A stretch of DNA of 64,000 bases from Symsagittifera roscoffensis (lineage: Eukaryota; Xenacoelomorpha; Acoela; Convolutidae): NCBI RefSeq assembly GCF_963678635.1, contig NC_087065.1, positions 27,859,254 to 27,923,253 of the forward strand, given 5' to 3'. The position numbers and the translations under genes were made by a program. The notes under the pieces are model-generated. The model saw only the letters and a list, made by a program, of their open reading frames with translations, did no database searches and was not told the DNA's origin. Positions 11,365-22,628 of the stretch are shown here, one piece after another (positions within the stretch are counted from its first letter, which is position 1; every line of letters starts with the position of its first letter).

Positions 11365-13470
11365 TTAAGGGTCCCAACACTTCAGTCCTGGCACAGTGAT
11401 CTAATGGCCCCAACACTTCGGTCCGGGGATAAGGATCTAAGGGTCCCAAGGCTTCCTCGATGGGTCCCAAGACTTTCTCGAAGGGTCCAAGACTTTCTGG
11501 AAGGGTCCGAGTTTTTCTCGAAGGTCCCAAGACTTTCTTGAAGGGTCCCGAGACTTTCTCGAAGGGTCCCGAGACTTTCTCGAAGGGTCCCAAGACTTTC
11601 TCGAAGGTCCCAAGACTTCCTCGAGGGGTATCAAATTTTTCTCGAGGGGTCCCAAGACTTTCTGGAAGGTTCCCAAGACTTTCTCGAAGGGTCCAGAGAC
11701 TTTCTCGAAGGGACCCAAGACTTTTTCGAAGATCCCAAGACTTTCTCGAAGGGCCCAAGACTATCTCGAAGGGTCCCAAGACTTTCTCGAAGGGTCCCAA
11801 GACTTTTTCGTAGGTTCCCAAGACTTTCTCGAAGGGTCCAAAGACTTTCTCGAAGGGTCCCAAGACTTTCTCGGAGGGTCCCAAGACATTCTCGGAGGGT
11901 CCCAAGGATTTCTCGGAGGGTCCCAAGACTATGTCAATGGGTCCCAAGACTATGTCAAAGGGTCCCAAGACTTTCTCGAAGGGTCGCAAGACTTTCTCGA
12001 AGGGTCCCCAGACTTTCTCGAAGGGTCGCTAGACTTTCTCGAAGGGTCCCCAGACTTTCTGGAAGGGTCGCAAGACTTTCTCGAAGGGTCCCAAGATTTT
12101 CTCGAAGGGTCCCAAGACTTTCTCGAGGGGCCCAAAACTTTCTAGAAGGGTCCCAAGACTTTCTCGAAGGGACCCAAGACTTCCTCGAAGGGTCCCAACA
12201 CTTGAATAATGTATCCCAACACGTGCAACACTCGAGCGAAGGGTTCCAACACTTGAACGAAGGGTCCAACACTTGAACGAAGGGCCCCAACACTTGAATA
12301 AAGAATCCCAACACTTGAGCGAAGGGTCCCAACACTTGATCGAAGGGTCCCAACACTTGAACGAAGGTTCCAACTTTCTGGAAGGGTCCGAGTTTTTCTC
12401 GAAGATTCCAAGACTTTCTTGAAGGGTCCCGAGACTTTCTCGAAGGGTCCCGAGACTTTCTCGAGGGTCCCAGGGCTTTCTGGAAGGGTCCTAAGACTTT
12501 CTCGAAGGGTCCCAAGACTTTCTCGAAGGTTCCCAAGACTTCCTCGAAGGGTATCAAATTTTTCTCGTAGGGTCCAGAGACTTTCTGGAAGGGTCCCAAG
12601 ACTAATTCGAAGGGTCCCAAGACTTTCTCGAAGGGTCCCAAGTATTTCTGGAAGGTTCCAAAGACTTTCTCGAGGGGTCCCAAGACTTTATAGAAGGGTC
12701 CCAAGACTTTCTCGAAGGGTAGTAAGACTTCTGGAAGGGTCCCAAGACTATCTCGAAGGGTCCCAAGACTTTCTCGAGGGTTCCAAGACTTTCTGGAAGG
12801 GTGCGAATTTTTCTCGAAGGGACCCAAGACTTTTTCGTAGGTTCCCAAGACTTTCTAGAAGGGTCCCAAGTCTTTCTCGAAGGGTAGTTAGACTTCTGGA
12901 AGGGTCCCAAGACTTTTTCGTAGGTTCCCAAGACTTTCTCGAAGGGTCCCAAGACTTTCTCGAAGGGTCCCAAGACTTTGTCGGAGGGTCCCAAGACTAT
13001 GTCGAAGGGTCCCAAGACTTTCTCGAAGTGTCTCAAGACTTTCGCGAAGGGCTCCAAGACTTTCTCGAAGGGTCCCAAGACTTTCTCGAATGGTCGCAAG
13101 AATTTCTTGAAGGGTCCCCAGACTTTGTGGAAGGGTCGCAAGACTTTCTCGAAGGTTCCCAAGATTTTCTCGAGGGGCCCCAAGACTTTCTAGAAGGGTC
13201 CCAAGACTTTCTCGAAGGTCCCAAGAATTCCTCGAAGGGTCCCAACACTTGAATAATGTATCCCAACACTTGAGCGAAGGGTTCCAACACTTGAACGAAG
13301 GGTCCAACACTTGAACGAAGGGCCCCAACACTTGAATAAAGTATCCCAACACTTGAGCGAAAGGTCCCAACACTTAATCGAAGGGTCCCAACCCGTGAAC
13401 AAAGGTCCCAACTTTTGAATGAAGTATCCTAACACCATAGCGAAGGGTCCCAACACTTGATTTAAGGGTT
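11365..13470. repeat. 21-bp minisatellite in element B leader
   Basis: About 100 degenerate copies of a 21-base unit, consensus ctcgaagggtcccaagacttt. A variant class, gaagggtcccaacacttga(a/g)c, is concentrated at 12,190-12,370 and 13,240-13,470. The unit length is a multiple of three, so several frames on both strands stay open (heptapeptides such as EKVLGPF on minus, LEGSQDF on plus). A higher-order duplication of about 1,047 bases is visible: cttgaataatgtatccc at 12,201 and 13,248. Confidence 0.9.
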
Positions 13471-13606
13471 TTAAATTACTAGCGCAATAGTGTTTACCAG
13501 TTTTTTAAGAACAATTTAGGTTTTTTTTTCTTATATTTAGATTAGATTTTACAATAGGGACTTGTACATAATAGAATTGTAAAAAGAAGAACATTGTATA
13601 TCAATC

Positions 13607-15120
13607 ATGAAAAAACCGAGAGTGTCGCTAATGGAGAGGAAAAAAATAGGACTTAAGCAGCACCAATCCTCAACGAAGTGGAAGCTAACACCGAAAAATC
13701 CGAGATTAATAAAAAATATATATTTCAGTGAGTATGGTCAACACAAGAAGCAACAAGGAACAGAAGAGAAATTGCCAGAAGAAGCAGAGGTACCGGCCAA
13801 AGAAACTGATCTCGAGACGCCAAATCATAGCATAGATGGAATGGAGCAAAACACGACAGAGTCAACAACTATGCCGAATGTGGAGGAACACGGAACGAAA
13901 ACAATTGAATTCTCACCGATAGGCAATGGAGATGAGATCCCTAACAACACACCGCAAACGATAAAGGACGATTCACAAACTAAAAGAACGTCGTTCTCAG
14001 AAAGGATCGCGGCGATGGTTGGAATAAAACCGAAAGAGAAGGAAGAAGTGGTAGCAGCGACCGAAAAAGGCAAAACTTTTGGCACGGTGTCCACGATAAC
14101 GACAGAAACTAACCAAGAGAAGAAGCAGGTCACACAGAAAACAGTGGGTTGTCAGGAGAAGCGAACGATAGGGTCAAGAGCACATTCGGGGGAGCTGGGT
14201 GATTTGATGACATATCTAGACCAGATATACGAAAAGCTAAAGTGCAGCGATAAGGAATACCAGGAGTTGAAGAAGAAACTTTGACACAACAAGAATGAAA
14301 ACCTGTATAGCTACAATGCCCTGGCGAGCGCAACCGAAGAGAAACTACAACAGATGGCGAAAAAAGTGGAAACGACCGACAAAGAACGAGAGAAAAATGT
14401 CAAAAAGGATATGGAAGAAATAAAAAAACGATATGACACGGTGAATGAAAAGTTGTGGAATCTAGAGACTAGAATGGACACGATGATTAAGGACCAAGCA
14501 GAAAGTTCTTGTGCCATACGTTCTAAACTGGATGCACTCTTGAGAAACTCTTTAGCCCAAGATAAGTCGGTGGCAGACAAGCAACCTGGATTTAGAGTCG
14601 ATTTTGTAGAACCGCGGCGCAAGAAGAGAGAGTCTACACCCTTTCCAAGGACTGACAACAGTATAGGTTCAGGAAAGACCAGGACTGCCATGAAAGGGGC
14701 AGCCTCAAACTCGATGAGGACACCTGGAGAGACAAGTGCACACACGGGTGTACCACCAGACGCCATGACTCTAAAGTGCGTGGTAGCCAAAAAGGAAGAG
14801 GAGCGTGATACCGCTGACAAAATCTTTGAGATTCTGTTAAATCGATTTGGATCTGGCATGAAGGGTCATCAGGCAATGATGAGCTTTGAAAAAAAGAAGA
14901 CAAAGAGATGACGAATCGATTGACCGATTTCTGGATGACCTTGAGAGCTTGAGAAGAAGAAGCGACCCAGAAGATCGACCAATAGAAGACACGTTAGCAT
15001 AGCATCGAAGTTTATCGACGGAGGGAAAAGTGATGACTTGAGAACGATGTTGGCAACATATTATACACCATCGAAAGATAATGCACCAACCCAGAGGAGT
15101 TAAGACAGAAGTCAAGAGAG
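13607..15120 (+). pseudogene. gag: Element B gag: N-terminus, coiled coil and capsid
   Basis: The first ORF (13,607-14,284, 225 aa, ATG start) is charged and disordered. It ends at a TGA after KELKKKL-like sequence, and the same frame continues past the TGA into a second ORF (14,354-14,911) with a long charged helix (ETTDKEREKNVKKDMEEIKK). The capsid part has GHQAMMSFEKKK, as in element A. A frameshift at about 14,905 moves the rest (DDESIDRFLDD...) to another frame, decaying by about 15,120. It would form the particle shell. Confidence 0.7.
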
Positions 15121-15420
15121 TATATATTATTGAAACCTAAGAAGTACTCGTTTTCGGAAAGCAGAAACATGCAATGGGCGACCGACAACAAAGGTAAACA
15201 TGTTATAAGCCCAGAGTTGACATGGACAGACGAAGGCGGCTTGATAATCAAGATAGGCGCAAGGTGATTTTTCTGCAATCAAGAGGGTCATTTTAGGATG
15301 GATTGTCCCCTGTATTGGGAAGCTGTCAAGAATCAAAGTCACCCAAAACACAAGTTGCCACTTGCTGCAGCGCAAAACAACAGGAGTAGACAAGCTGAGA
15401 GTGATCTGCAAATCAAAGAG
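15121..15420 (+). pseudogene. gag: Element B gag: nucleocapsid zinc knuckle (broken)
   Basis: At about 15,266-15,305 the frame reads stop-FFCNQEGHFRMDC. The expected first Cys of the C-x2-C-x4-H-x4-C knuckle is a TGA, one base from a Cys codon. The other three zinc ligands, including the His lost in element A, are intact. The sequence then runs into CPLYWEAVKNQSHPKH, matching element A's TQFWDAVADAKHPRH, so the alignment of the knuckles is firm. Confidence 0.7.
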
Positions 15421-16800
15421 ACCGCGAGTGGTAAATTGACTACAAAAACTGTAAAGGCCGTGACGCACGTCAGAGATATTGGGGGAGCCGAGACGAGAAG
15501 TACACTAGAGATAAACTACGAGCCAGCAGCAGCAGAGGCTATCAACAAAGTGAAGCAAAACTTGGCAAGCAAAGAGATTGAGCAACGGCTGAAACCGGAA
15601 ATAAAAAGACAAAAGATGAATGAGACAATCTTGATGACGAGACCAGAACCGGAGGTCTTTGAAAATTCGACGGGCAGGGGTAATTGCAACACCTCGAAAA
15701 TGGTGACTGGGAAACCTTTTGGTATCACGAAGATTGGAGCCAGAATAAGGTCAATAATCACCGTGTGCGTTCACGAAGTGACTAGGATTTTGAGTGAACC
15801 AAGCTACCAAACACTAATGGACATTGACGTGTATGCGGGTTACATAAGTACAATAAGCCTGAAAACACCTTCTAGAGCACTCAGGGCATTACTCACGAGA
15901 GGGGTTGGTACATCAATCAGGATAGACAATAGATAAACGGAAGCCTATGGTCCACATGAAGTTATGTTGAACATAGATGGAATTAACATCTACACAAAGA
16001 CGATGATAACAAGCGACTAAGATCTAGCCGGTCAGATCTATGTTGGCCCAGAAGAACTCAAAGTGAGATCGATAGGACAGTGTGCGATGCATCTGGGAAC
16101 AGAAGCGGACGTATCTGCACATGTACTGGACATAAACGGGAGGAGGACCCAACTGCGAGGATTCTTGGACACAGGGGCCGTCTTGAGTGTAGTACCAATT
16201 GAAACGTGGAGAAAAATGGGACTTGACTTGATAGATTCCAGAATACGGCTGTCAGCGGAAAATTAAGGGGCGCTTCGGGTTCTAAGCAGAACACCGATAA
16301 TAGCCCTAAGTTTGGGGAAGCGCAATTATGGATGAGCTTCCTGGTGGTGGTGAATCTAGATGAGTCTGACCGATTCATTTTAGGCAGAGATTTCACTAGG
16401 AATTTCGATGTAACAATTGATCTAACAATGTGATGTTCAGGATTTGAAACCCGGAAAGCAAGTACGTAATTAAACCGGTAAATTTGATAATGGCGAATGA
16501 AAAGAAGGTCCCAGTGTTCTTGAGTAGAGGGGTAATGTTGAAAGCGACCGAGGCTGCAATAGTGAGTTTGAGGATGAAGAACTAAAATGAACTAAGTAAC
16601 CGTAAACAAGTTTGTGTAGTACCGAATCCAAATAGTCAAAGTGCTGCTATTTTAGGAAGATCCTTCTCGATAACCAAGAATGGCCTCTACGTCAGAGTCT
16701 TGTTGAAAACTCTTGAGATACCAATCACAATCCAGAGGGGGAGGAAAATGGGATACGCAGTGCCTGTGAAAACTTGATATTAAATGACTAAAAAAGAAAT
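15298..16800 (+). pseudogene. pol: Element B pol: linker and retropepsin
   Basis: The 212-codon ORF at 15,298-15,936 covers the nucleocapsid tail and pre-protease linker. After two stops (near 15,935 and 16,018) the 67-codon ORF at 16,063-16,266 carries the protease core, GFLDTGAVLSVVP. Stops in frame with element A's homologue mark simple point decay. From 16,270 to 16,800 the homology continues in several frames. Retropepsin would process Gag-Pol, but this copy is inactive. Confidence 0.75.
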
Positions 16801-16960
16801 GAAAGTTGATGATTGCCCAAATCATAGGGACACAATTTGTATCTTGAGAAGATTGAAGTAAGTAAATTGTTCATCAAAACTTGTAGAGTCCTTTAAGTCA
16901 GAGACAGACGATGAACTTTCGAGCTGTTCGAATTTTACAGAAAGACCCACACCAGAAGAG

Positions 16961-17896
16961 ATGGAAATGGATAAACAGGTATTACCAGAAATCGAGTACT
17001 TAAGGGGAAAGGTAACAGACGAACAGCTCGAGGCCATCAAGGATGTGCTAGATAGGAATCAGGACGTTTTTTCGAAACATAAAGCAGACATCGGGTGCTG
17101 TAATTTCGTTGAACATGAAATAGAGGTAGAGGAGGCAGCAGTGCCGCACAGGGAGGGGGCGAGGCGTATGACCGCAAACAAAGCTGATGCATGTAGAAAA
17201 GAGATAGAGACCCTACTAGAGTATGATATGATAGAACATTCCAAATCACCGTGGGCGTGTGGAGTAGTGACGGCTAAGAAGGAAGAAGACCAACGTAGGT
17301 TTTGTTGTGACTTTCGATATCTGAACTCCGTCACGGTGAAGGATGCCTATCCCATGCCCAAAATAGATGAGAGTCTTTCAAAATTTTTTACAACTCTTGA
17401 TCTAGGGTCAGCTTTCTGGCAGATACCACTAAGGAAACAGGACCGGGACAAAACGGGATTTGCTTGCGATCTGGGATTGTTTCAATGAAAAAGGATGCCC
17501 ATCGGACTTTGCATTGTGACAGCCACATTCCAACGACTGATGTCACACGCATTGACAAAGGTGACGAAGAAATATGGCAACTTGGTGATGTGTTACGTGG
17601 ATGACGTGATGATTGCAACACCTACCCTGGAGGATCACATCGAACGAATGGATGAGGTATTCGCATGCATGAAGAGAGCTGGATTGAAATGCAAGTCCTC
17701 GAAGTGTGAGATTCTGAAGGACTCGATAAATTACCTTGGAAGGATGGTCGACAAACGTGGCGTCCGATCAGACCCAGACGCAGTAGAGGCGGTACTGACA
17801 TGGAAGTCGCCAAAAATTGAGCACCAATTGATGAGCTTTTTGGGTTTCGCGAATTACTACAGAGAGTTGATCAAGGGCTATGCGGATAGAGTATAA
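16961..17896 (+). pseudogene. pol: Element B pol: reverse transcriptase
   Basis: Two long segments, 16,961-17,488 and 17,495-17,896, are in the same reading frame and are separated by one TGA. At that point (LGLFQ-stop-KRMP) element A has Trp (LGLFQWKRMP), so this is a Trp TGG to TGA change. RT motifs present are SKSPWACGVV, RRFCCDFRYLNSV, FTTLDLGSAFWQIP, TATFQRLM, MCYVDDVMIA (catalytic YVDD) and YLGRMVDKRG. The connection region has GFANYYRELIKGYA. Apart from the stop this is a well-preserved Ty3/gypsy RT. Confidence 0.85.
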
Positions 17897-18470
17897 CTAA
17901 TGCAACAGCTCCTGAGGCACAAGGGCAAGAAGTTCACGTGGAATAACGCGGCAGAGGAGTCAATTCAAAGGATAACGAAAGAACTGTGTGGAGCACCCGT
18001 GCTAGGCATGCCAACAGAGAAAGGAATGTACGTACTGGACATGGATGCATCGGTGGTGGCAATCTCCCGAATACTCCATCAAGAACAGGAATGGAACTGA
18101 ACAAGAGAACAGTCTTGAGACCATTAGCCTATGGAATTAAAGTCTTGAGCGACACGGAGATGAAGTACGGGGCACTCATAGCGGAAATGTTTGCAGTTGT
18201 TACATTTGTGGAAAAGTACAGGGCATATCTAGGTAGCTAGCCCTTCAACAGTCGACAACAGGGCACTTAGCTGCTTGAAGGTATACTCAATGGATCAGAG
18301 CTACATCGGGAGATGGATAGTGCGGTTAGATGGTTACGACATGATCATTGGACATAGGACAATGGACAAACACCAGAACACTGACAACTTGAGCAAAAAG
18401 ACGGAATTTTACGAGAGACAGGAGCAGAGAGAGGCTGATAGGTCGGAATTCAAAATGGCTTTTCATTCAT
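17897..18470 (+). pseudogene. pol: Element B pol: RNase H
   Basis: Starts after a TAA at 17,894-17,896 and reads MQQLLRHKGKKFTW, then VLDMDASVVAISRIL with the first RNase H Asp. A shift near 18,095 moves to PLAYGIKVLSDTEMKYGALIAEMFAVVTF, which carries the conserved Glu region. Another stop at 18,240 precedes a short frame with RWIVRLDGYDMIIGHRTMDKH, including the Ty3-type YDMII segment. At least three lesions break it. Confidence 0.75.
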
Positions 18471-19175
18471 GGACAAAGAAACTTATGACAGCCTACCGCT
18501 CACAAGATGGCTCGACAAGTCAGGCAAACCGATTGAGGACCATCCAGAATTACCGACTGAGCATCAAGGAAAAGCGATACTGGAAAGAAGTTCTGGGATG
18601 CGAATGGAAATAATGCTCAAGTCGAAGATAGTAAGAGAGACACCGAAGGCAAAAAGTTTTGACCTCGACGAAGTGGAGACAGGAACGGTGACAGTAGGGC
18701 AGGGTTTGAGGAGACTACTCGAGAAGCTAGCTGACGACAAACCCGTGATCTCGAACAATGGAAATGACGGACTTGAAGTCAACATAATGAAAAGGGAAGA
18801 AACACATGATGGGAACTCGATGAGAGCCAGGGAACTAGAAAACAAGGAGGTTGTAGGATCACTGATTGAGAGAATCCCGGAAGATATACTCAGACCAACA
18901 ACGCTTCGAAGGAAAAGAGTGTCGTTCAAGGAGGAAGTTGAACACCTCGGACTAGATCAAAGGTCCAGGGAGTGGCAACCACCAGAGAGGATGACGAAGA
19001 CGAAAATTTGTCCGGGGAGCAAGAGCATCATGACAGGGAAATGCAAACTGATCCTTCGTCAGGGAGATACAACCTAAAGTATCATGAAATGAATGGAAGA
19101 AAGAAGCTGGAGATGATAGCGGTGTCAAGGAAACCTTTCAGAGAACTATCATGCAATTAAAACATCAGGACGAAT
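18275..19175 (+). pseudogene. pol: Element B pol: RNase H-integrase linker
   Basis: Overlapping frames (18,275-18,613 and 18,469-19,077) encode a charged, low-hydrophobicity stretch of about 200 residues lying between RNase H and integrase, longer than usual for Ty3/gypsy. No domain recognised. It is followed by a few stops before the integrase frame begins at 19,176. Confidence 0.45.
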
Positions 19176-20161
19176 TTGGAACCGGAGAGCGAGAGGGAGG
19201 TCTTGAGAAGGATAGTTTGCTATAAGCTTAAGGACGAAATCCTCAATCCGGGGGAACTGAATGGACAAATGATGGCCTTGAAGGAGCACTTCAGAGCGAG
19301 GTACCGGCTATCGGATCTGATACGAGTCCAGAAGAACGACAAGATGACGAGTAACCGCTCAAAATGGATACGGACGGGAGAGAAAGAGAAAGGAGACCTG
19401 GAGGAGGATAACTACAAAGTCCTGAGCCAGTTTTACAAAGAACGGAAGGAATTGCTCTACCACATAGCTGATGGCGTGGTGGCCTGCAGGAGGAAAGACG
19501 AAGAGAAGATACTACACAAGCATAACATCATCATACTACCACAGCTATATCAGACGGAAGTCTTGTTCAGATCGCACGACCAGATGGGACATCAGGGGAT
19601 AGATAAGGTGCAACAAAGAATATTACACAGGTTTGACGGGCCAGGATTGAGGAAGGCTTATGAAAGATGGGTGAACGCATGTCTGTCGTGCTTGCAGGTG
19701 AAAGATCCCAGGAAAATGAAATTTCCTCTCAAATCTTTGGAAAGACTCAAAGAATCAAAGATCTGCATGACAGACTCGGGGTATAAGCAGATACTGGTAA
19801 TTATTGATCATTTTACGAAACTGGCAGAAGCAGTACCATGTCAGGCAGCCTCGGCGCAGAAAACTTTTGATCACTTGATAACGTACTGGATATCACGGTA
19901 TGGATGTCCGATGACCTTCCAATCTGATAATGGGAAAGCTTTTGGTGGGGACCTGACAAAACAACTCATGAAGAGATCCCGCATTACACATGCACACTCG
20001 ACGACATACTATCCACAAACGAATGGACTAGTGGAGAGGCAGAGCAGAACGCTGGTGAATATAGTCAGGGTAATTTGCTCAAGGTACATGCCGCAAGTGC
20101 TAGGGCTGTACAAAAGCACGCAACGTTCAACAACGGGAATCAGTCCCTTCATGATATTGAC

Positions 20162-20202
<41 letters not shown>

Positions 20203-20845
20203 TGCCCCTGGCTTTCTTCTAACCGGAATATGAAGGACAGAAGTCATTGCCTCAGGCATATGTGAAGGAAGCAGTTAGAAGCCGACATGAGTTGAATGAG
20301 CTGTGCAGGAGGAATACAGGGCAAGCGCAGATGAGACAGCGGAGGAGGTATGATGAAAAAATACTTCAGGCGAAGCCATATGCTGTGGGACAATATGTCT
20401 GGGTGATCCGGAATGTCTTACCTCCAAAAGGGGAAAAAAGCTACCAAAGAAATGGAGAGGGCCGTTCATGATAACGGAAGTGCACCAGCAGGGTCGGTTC
20501 TTTCGCTTGAGTACAGGGCGTGCGGCGCACTACAAAAATCTGAAACCTTACGTCCCATCACCAGAATACTGGTGCGTACCACAGAACAATGAAGGACTCG
20601 AGTATCTACCGATGGAGCCAGCTTGTGAGGTAAATGAGAAAGGCACCAGGGAGAAGAACGATGGCAACGAGAACATGAGTATGGATGACAACGAAAAAAT
20701 AGAAGTAGACTCGGACGGAGGATCTTTCGCAAAAGAGAATTGGAATGATCCAGAGCAAGATGAGTTGCCAAAATGGACAGAACCAGATATGCCGATGACT
20801 ACAGAGACGAGGAAAGATGGTCGAAAGAAGACAAGCATGAGGTAA
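19176..20845 (+). pseudogene. pol: Element B pol: integrase and C-terminal extension
   Basis: The 348-codon ORF has the zinc-binding region (SHDQMGHQGIDKV ... CLSCLQ, an HHCC type). The catalytic core has Asp in LVIIDHFTKLAEAV, Asp in FQSDNGKAFGG and Glu in QTNGLVERQSRTL, the D,D-35-E triad. A (GA)n run at 20,166-20,199 then shifts the frame. The C-terminal domain continues at 20,247-20,471 and 20,468-20,845 with KRWRGPF-like WRGPFMITEV and a final acidic tail (SDGGSF, EPDMP). Integrase inserts the cDNA into the host genome; here the microsatellite and a stop break it. Confidence 0.85.
20166..20199. repeat. (GA)17 microsatellite inside integrase
   Basis: Uninterrupted GA dinucleotides across 34 bases, encoding an Arg-Glu repeat in the integrase frame. 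It probably expanded after the element died. Confidence 0.95.
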
Positions 20846-21396
20846 AACAGGTATGGCGACGATTTCTTCCTAGCATCTCATTATCTGAAAACGAATTTGG
20901 TATTAAATAAATTCATTTCAAGACATTCCGGGAAGCTAAAAGTTTGTATTAAGCAGTTCAAGTTCCAATCCCGAGACCCTTCCGGATTCTGGAATCCGGA
21001 GAAATAGCACTCTTGTTTCTTCTTGGAAGGCTGGACACGTCGTCTCAACACCCTTCCTGGTTCTTGTGAACTGCTCGGTAACGATTGTAGCGGCACAATC
21101 GTTACAACTCGGAGTGGTTTTTGACAATTTGAAACCACAATTTCAATCTTCTACCGTTTCGTCGTTGGTGAAAGTGGGCGAGCTGACAGCCGATGAGGAG
21201 TGGCAGATCATCGACGACTGAGAGCACTCCTTGCAGGAGGATCGCACTACGCCAGAGAAAGAAGTGGACCTAGAACAGGGCGAGATAGAAGGAAGGGAGA
21301 ACCTAAGGATACTAGAGTGAATGCACAACCTGGAAGCTGATGAGAAGGAGGCGCAAAGTATCCAGCAAGTCGACATATCTGCAGCGAAGCATGTAA
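20846..21396 (+). other. Decayed coding or spacer between integrase and macro-domain ORF
   Basis: No ORF of length. From about 21,165 to 21,350 one frame reads as an acidic helix (LTADEEWQIIDD-stop-EHSLQEDRTTPEKEV) with two in-frame TGA codons, which suggests an eroded N-terminal extension of the next ORF. Confidence 0.4.
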
Positions 21397-22173
21397 ACGC
21401 GAACAAACCCGTTTTTTGAAGGGACGACGACTGAGCGGCCGCTGGACATACCACCTGACAATTTGAGCCTAGCACCATCGACGGGAATGTCGATAAATTT
21501 TTTTGTCCGGAGAGTGAGGGTAGAACTTAACCACACCAAAAACTTGATGATAAAGAAGCTCAGGCAAGTAAGAGAGACTAACGGACTGGACCTGGATATG
21601 GACGAAGCCGAGCCTACCATCGGAAGAAATTTCAAGACCAAGTTTGAGATACCGAATGAGTACTCAGAGAACATTCTGATCACGGACAGTGACTTTATCT
21701 TGTCAGATAGGACCAGCGCAGTTTGCATAACATCGGATATGAGTTTTTACAACAGATTGGAAGCCGATTTTAAGAGAAAAAACCAGAATGTGGAGTTTCT
21801 GATCAGACAGACACCAGGATTGGGGGGAATGGCTGCGCTACCAACCTCAGTGTTTCAACTTCCTGGCAAATACATGTGCTTTTTGGTGACAAGAACTAAC
21901 GAGAGAAACATGATAGATCCTCAGCATGTGATTTTGGCTTTGACACGATTGAGGGATTTCCTGGTTGAAAGAAGGTTAGAAGAGGGCTCAATGCCGGTCT
22001 ATGATCTGAACAGAGGTAGATTGAGCCCCAGGGAATTATACGCCATCTTGCACGTGGTGATTGCAGACACGGAAATAGAGGTACACCTACACAAGAAGTA
22101 CTACTTGAGCTTCGCATTAAATTCGGGAGGACACGAGGGTCTTCAGTTAGGGGGCACGAGGTTCTTGAGCTAA
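21397..22173 (+). CDS. Macro-domain-like protein in env position of element B
   Basis: Open from a TAA at 21,394 to a TAA at 22,171, about 258 codons; the first in-frame ATG is 21,487 (229 aa). The C-terminal 150 residues follow the pattern of TARG1/POA1-type macro domains. A strand with AVCITSDMS matches the substrate-loop strand; next come a helix with LEADFKRK, a glycine segment TPGLGGMAALP, a strand YMCFLVTRTNER, a helix ILALTRLRDFLVERR, then SMPVYDLNRGRLSPREL and TEIEVHL. Macro domains bind or hydrolyse ADP-ribose and related groups. The usual GCGLD box is altered to LNRGRL, so activity is doubtful. This is the longest undamaged ORF in the 3' part of element B. The assignment is by eye and needs a profile search. 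Confidence 0.6.
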   Translation, partial: TRTNPFFEGTTTERPLDIPPDNLSLAPSTGMSINFFVRRVRVELNHTKNLMIKKLRQVRETNGLDLDMDEAEPTIGRNFKTKFEIPNEYSENILITDSDFILSDRTSAVCITSDMSFYNRLEADFKRKNQNVEFLIRQTPGLGGMAALPTSVFQLPGKYMCFLVTRTNERNMIDPQHVILALTRLRDFLVERRLEEGSMPVYDLNRGRLSPRELYAILHVVIADTEIEVHLHKKYYLSFALNSGGHEGLQLGGTRFLS

Positions 22174-22628
22174 GTATAAGGGGGCACGCGTCAGGAAAAA
22201 GGGGTTTTTAAATGATTGGCATGACAATTATAACATGAGTTTTCAATTCAAATGTTATGTTGCTAAAAATAAGATAGATCTGCATGTTTTTAATGTCTAA
22301 ATGAATCATTTTATCTTAAAACTGTTAAGATAAGGTTTTAAAGGTAGTAAGGTGGGAGGTTTAGTTTAACCACGAGCGAAAAAACATCCTGGTCTAAAAT
22401 TAAATTTGATTTTCCGATTGGTTTTGAATCAAAAACACAATAACTCCAACTGGATTGAAAAGATACCCTTACCAATAGAAAGAAAATACATCGAACAAGC
22501 CTCTCGCAATTGGCATTGAAGAAAGGCATCTCTTGAGTATTAATCTGGGAAAAGTTTTCCTTGTGTTGATCTAGGTAAGGTTTTTCTTGAGTTGATCTAG
22601 GTAAGGTATTTCTTGAGAAAGGTATTTC
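22174..22628 (+). other. AT-rich spacer with short direct repeats
   Basis: No gene seen. At 22,563-22,622 the string ttgatctaggtaaggt(a/t)tttcttgag is repeated about twice, with further partial copies (gtattaatctgggaaaag). The sharp fall in GC against the flanking ORFs suggests a true intergenic spacer, so the downstream ORFs may be expressed separately from pol. Confidence 0.4.

Noticed and set aside
11357-13373. Long ORFs of 100-300 codons on both strands in the minisatellite
   Set aside because: They arise because the 21-base unit is a multiple of three without stops in several frames. The proteins are pure heptapeptide repeats on both strands, and frames change between neighbours.
11365-13470. 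CRISPR-like array
   Set aside because: There are no unique spacers between repeats; it is a contiguous tandem array in a eukaryotic retroelement.
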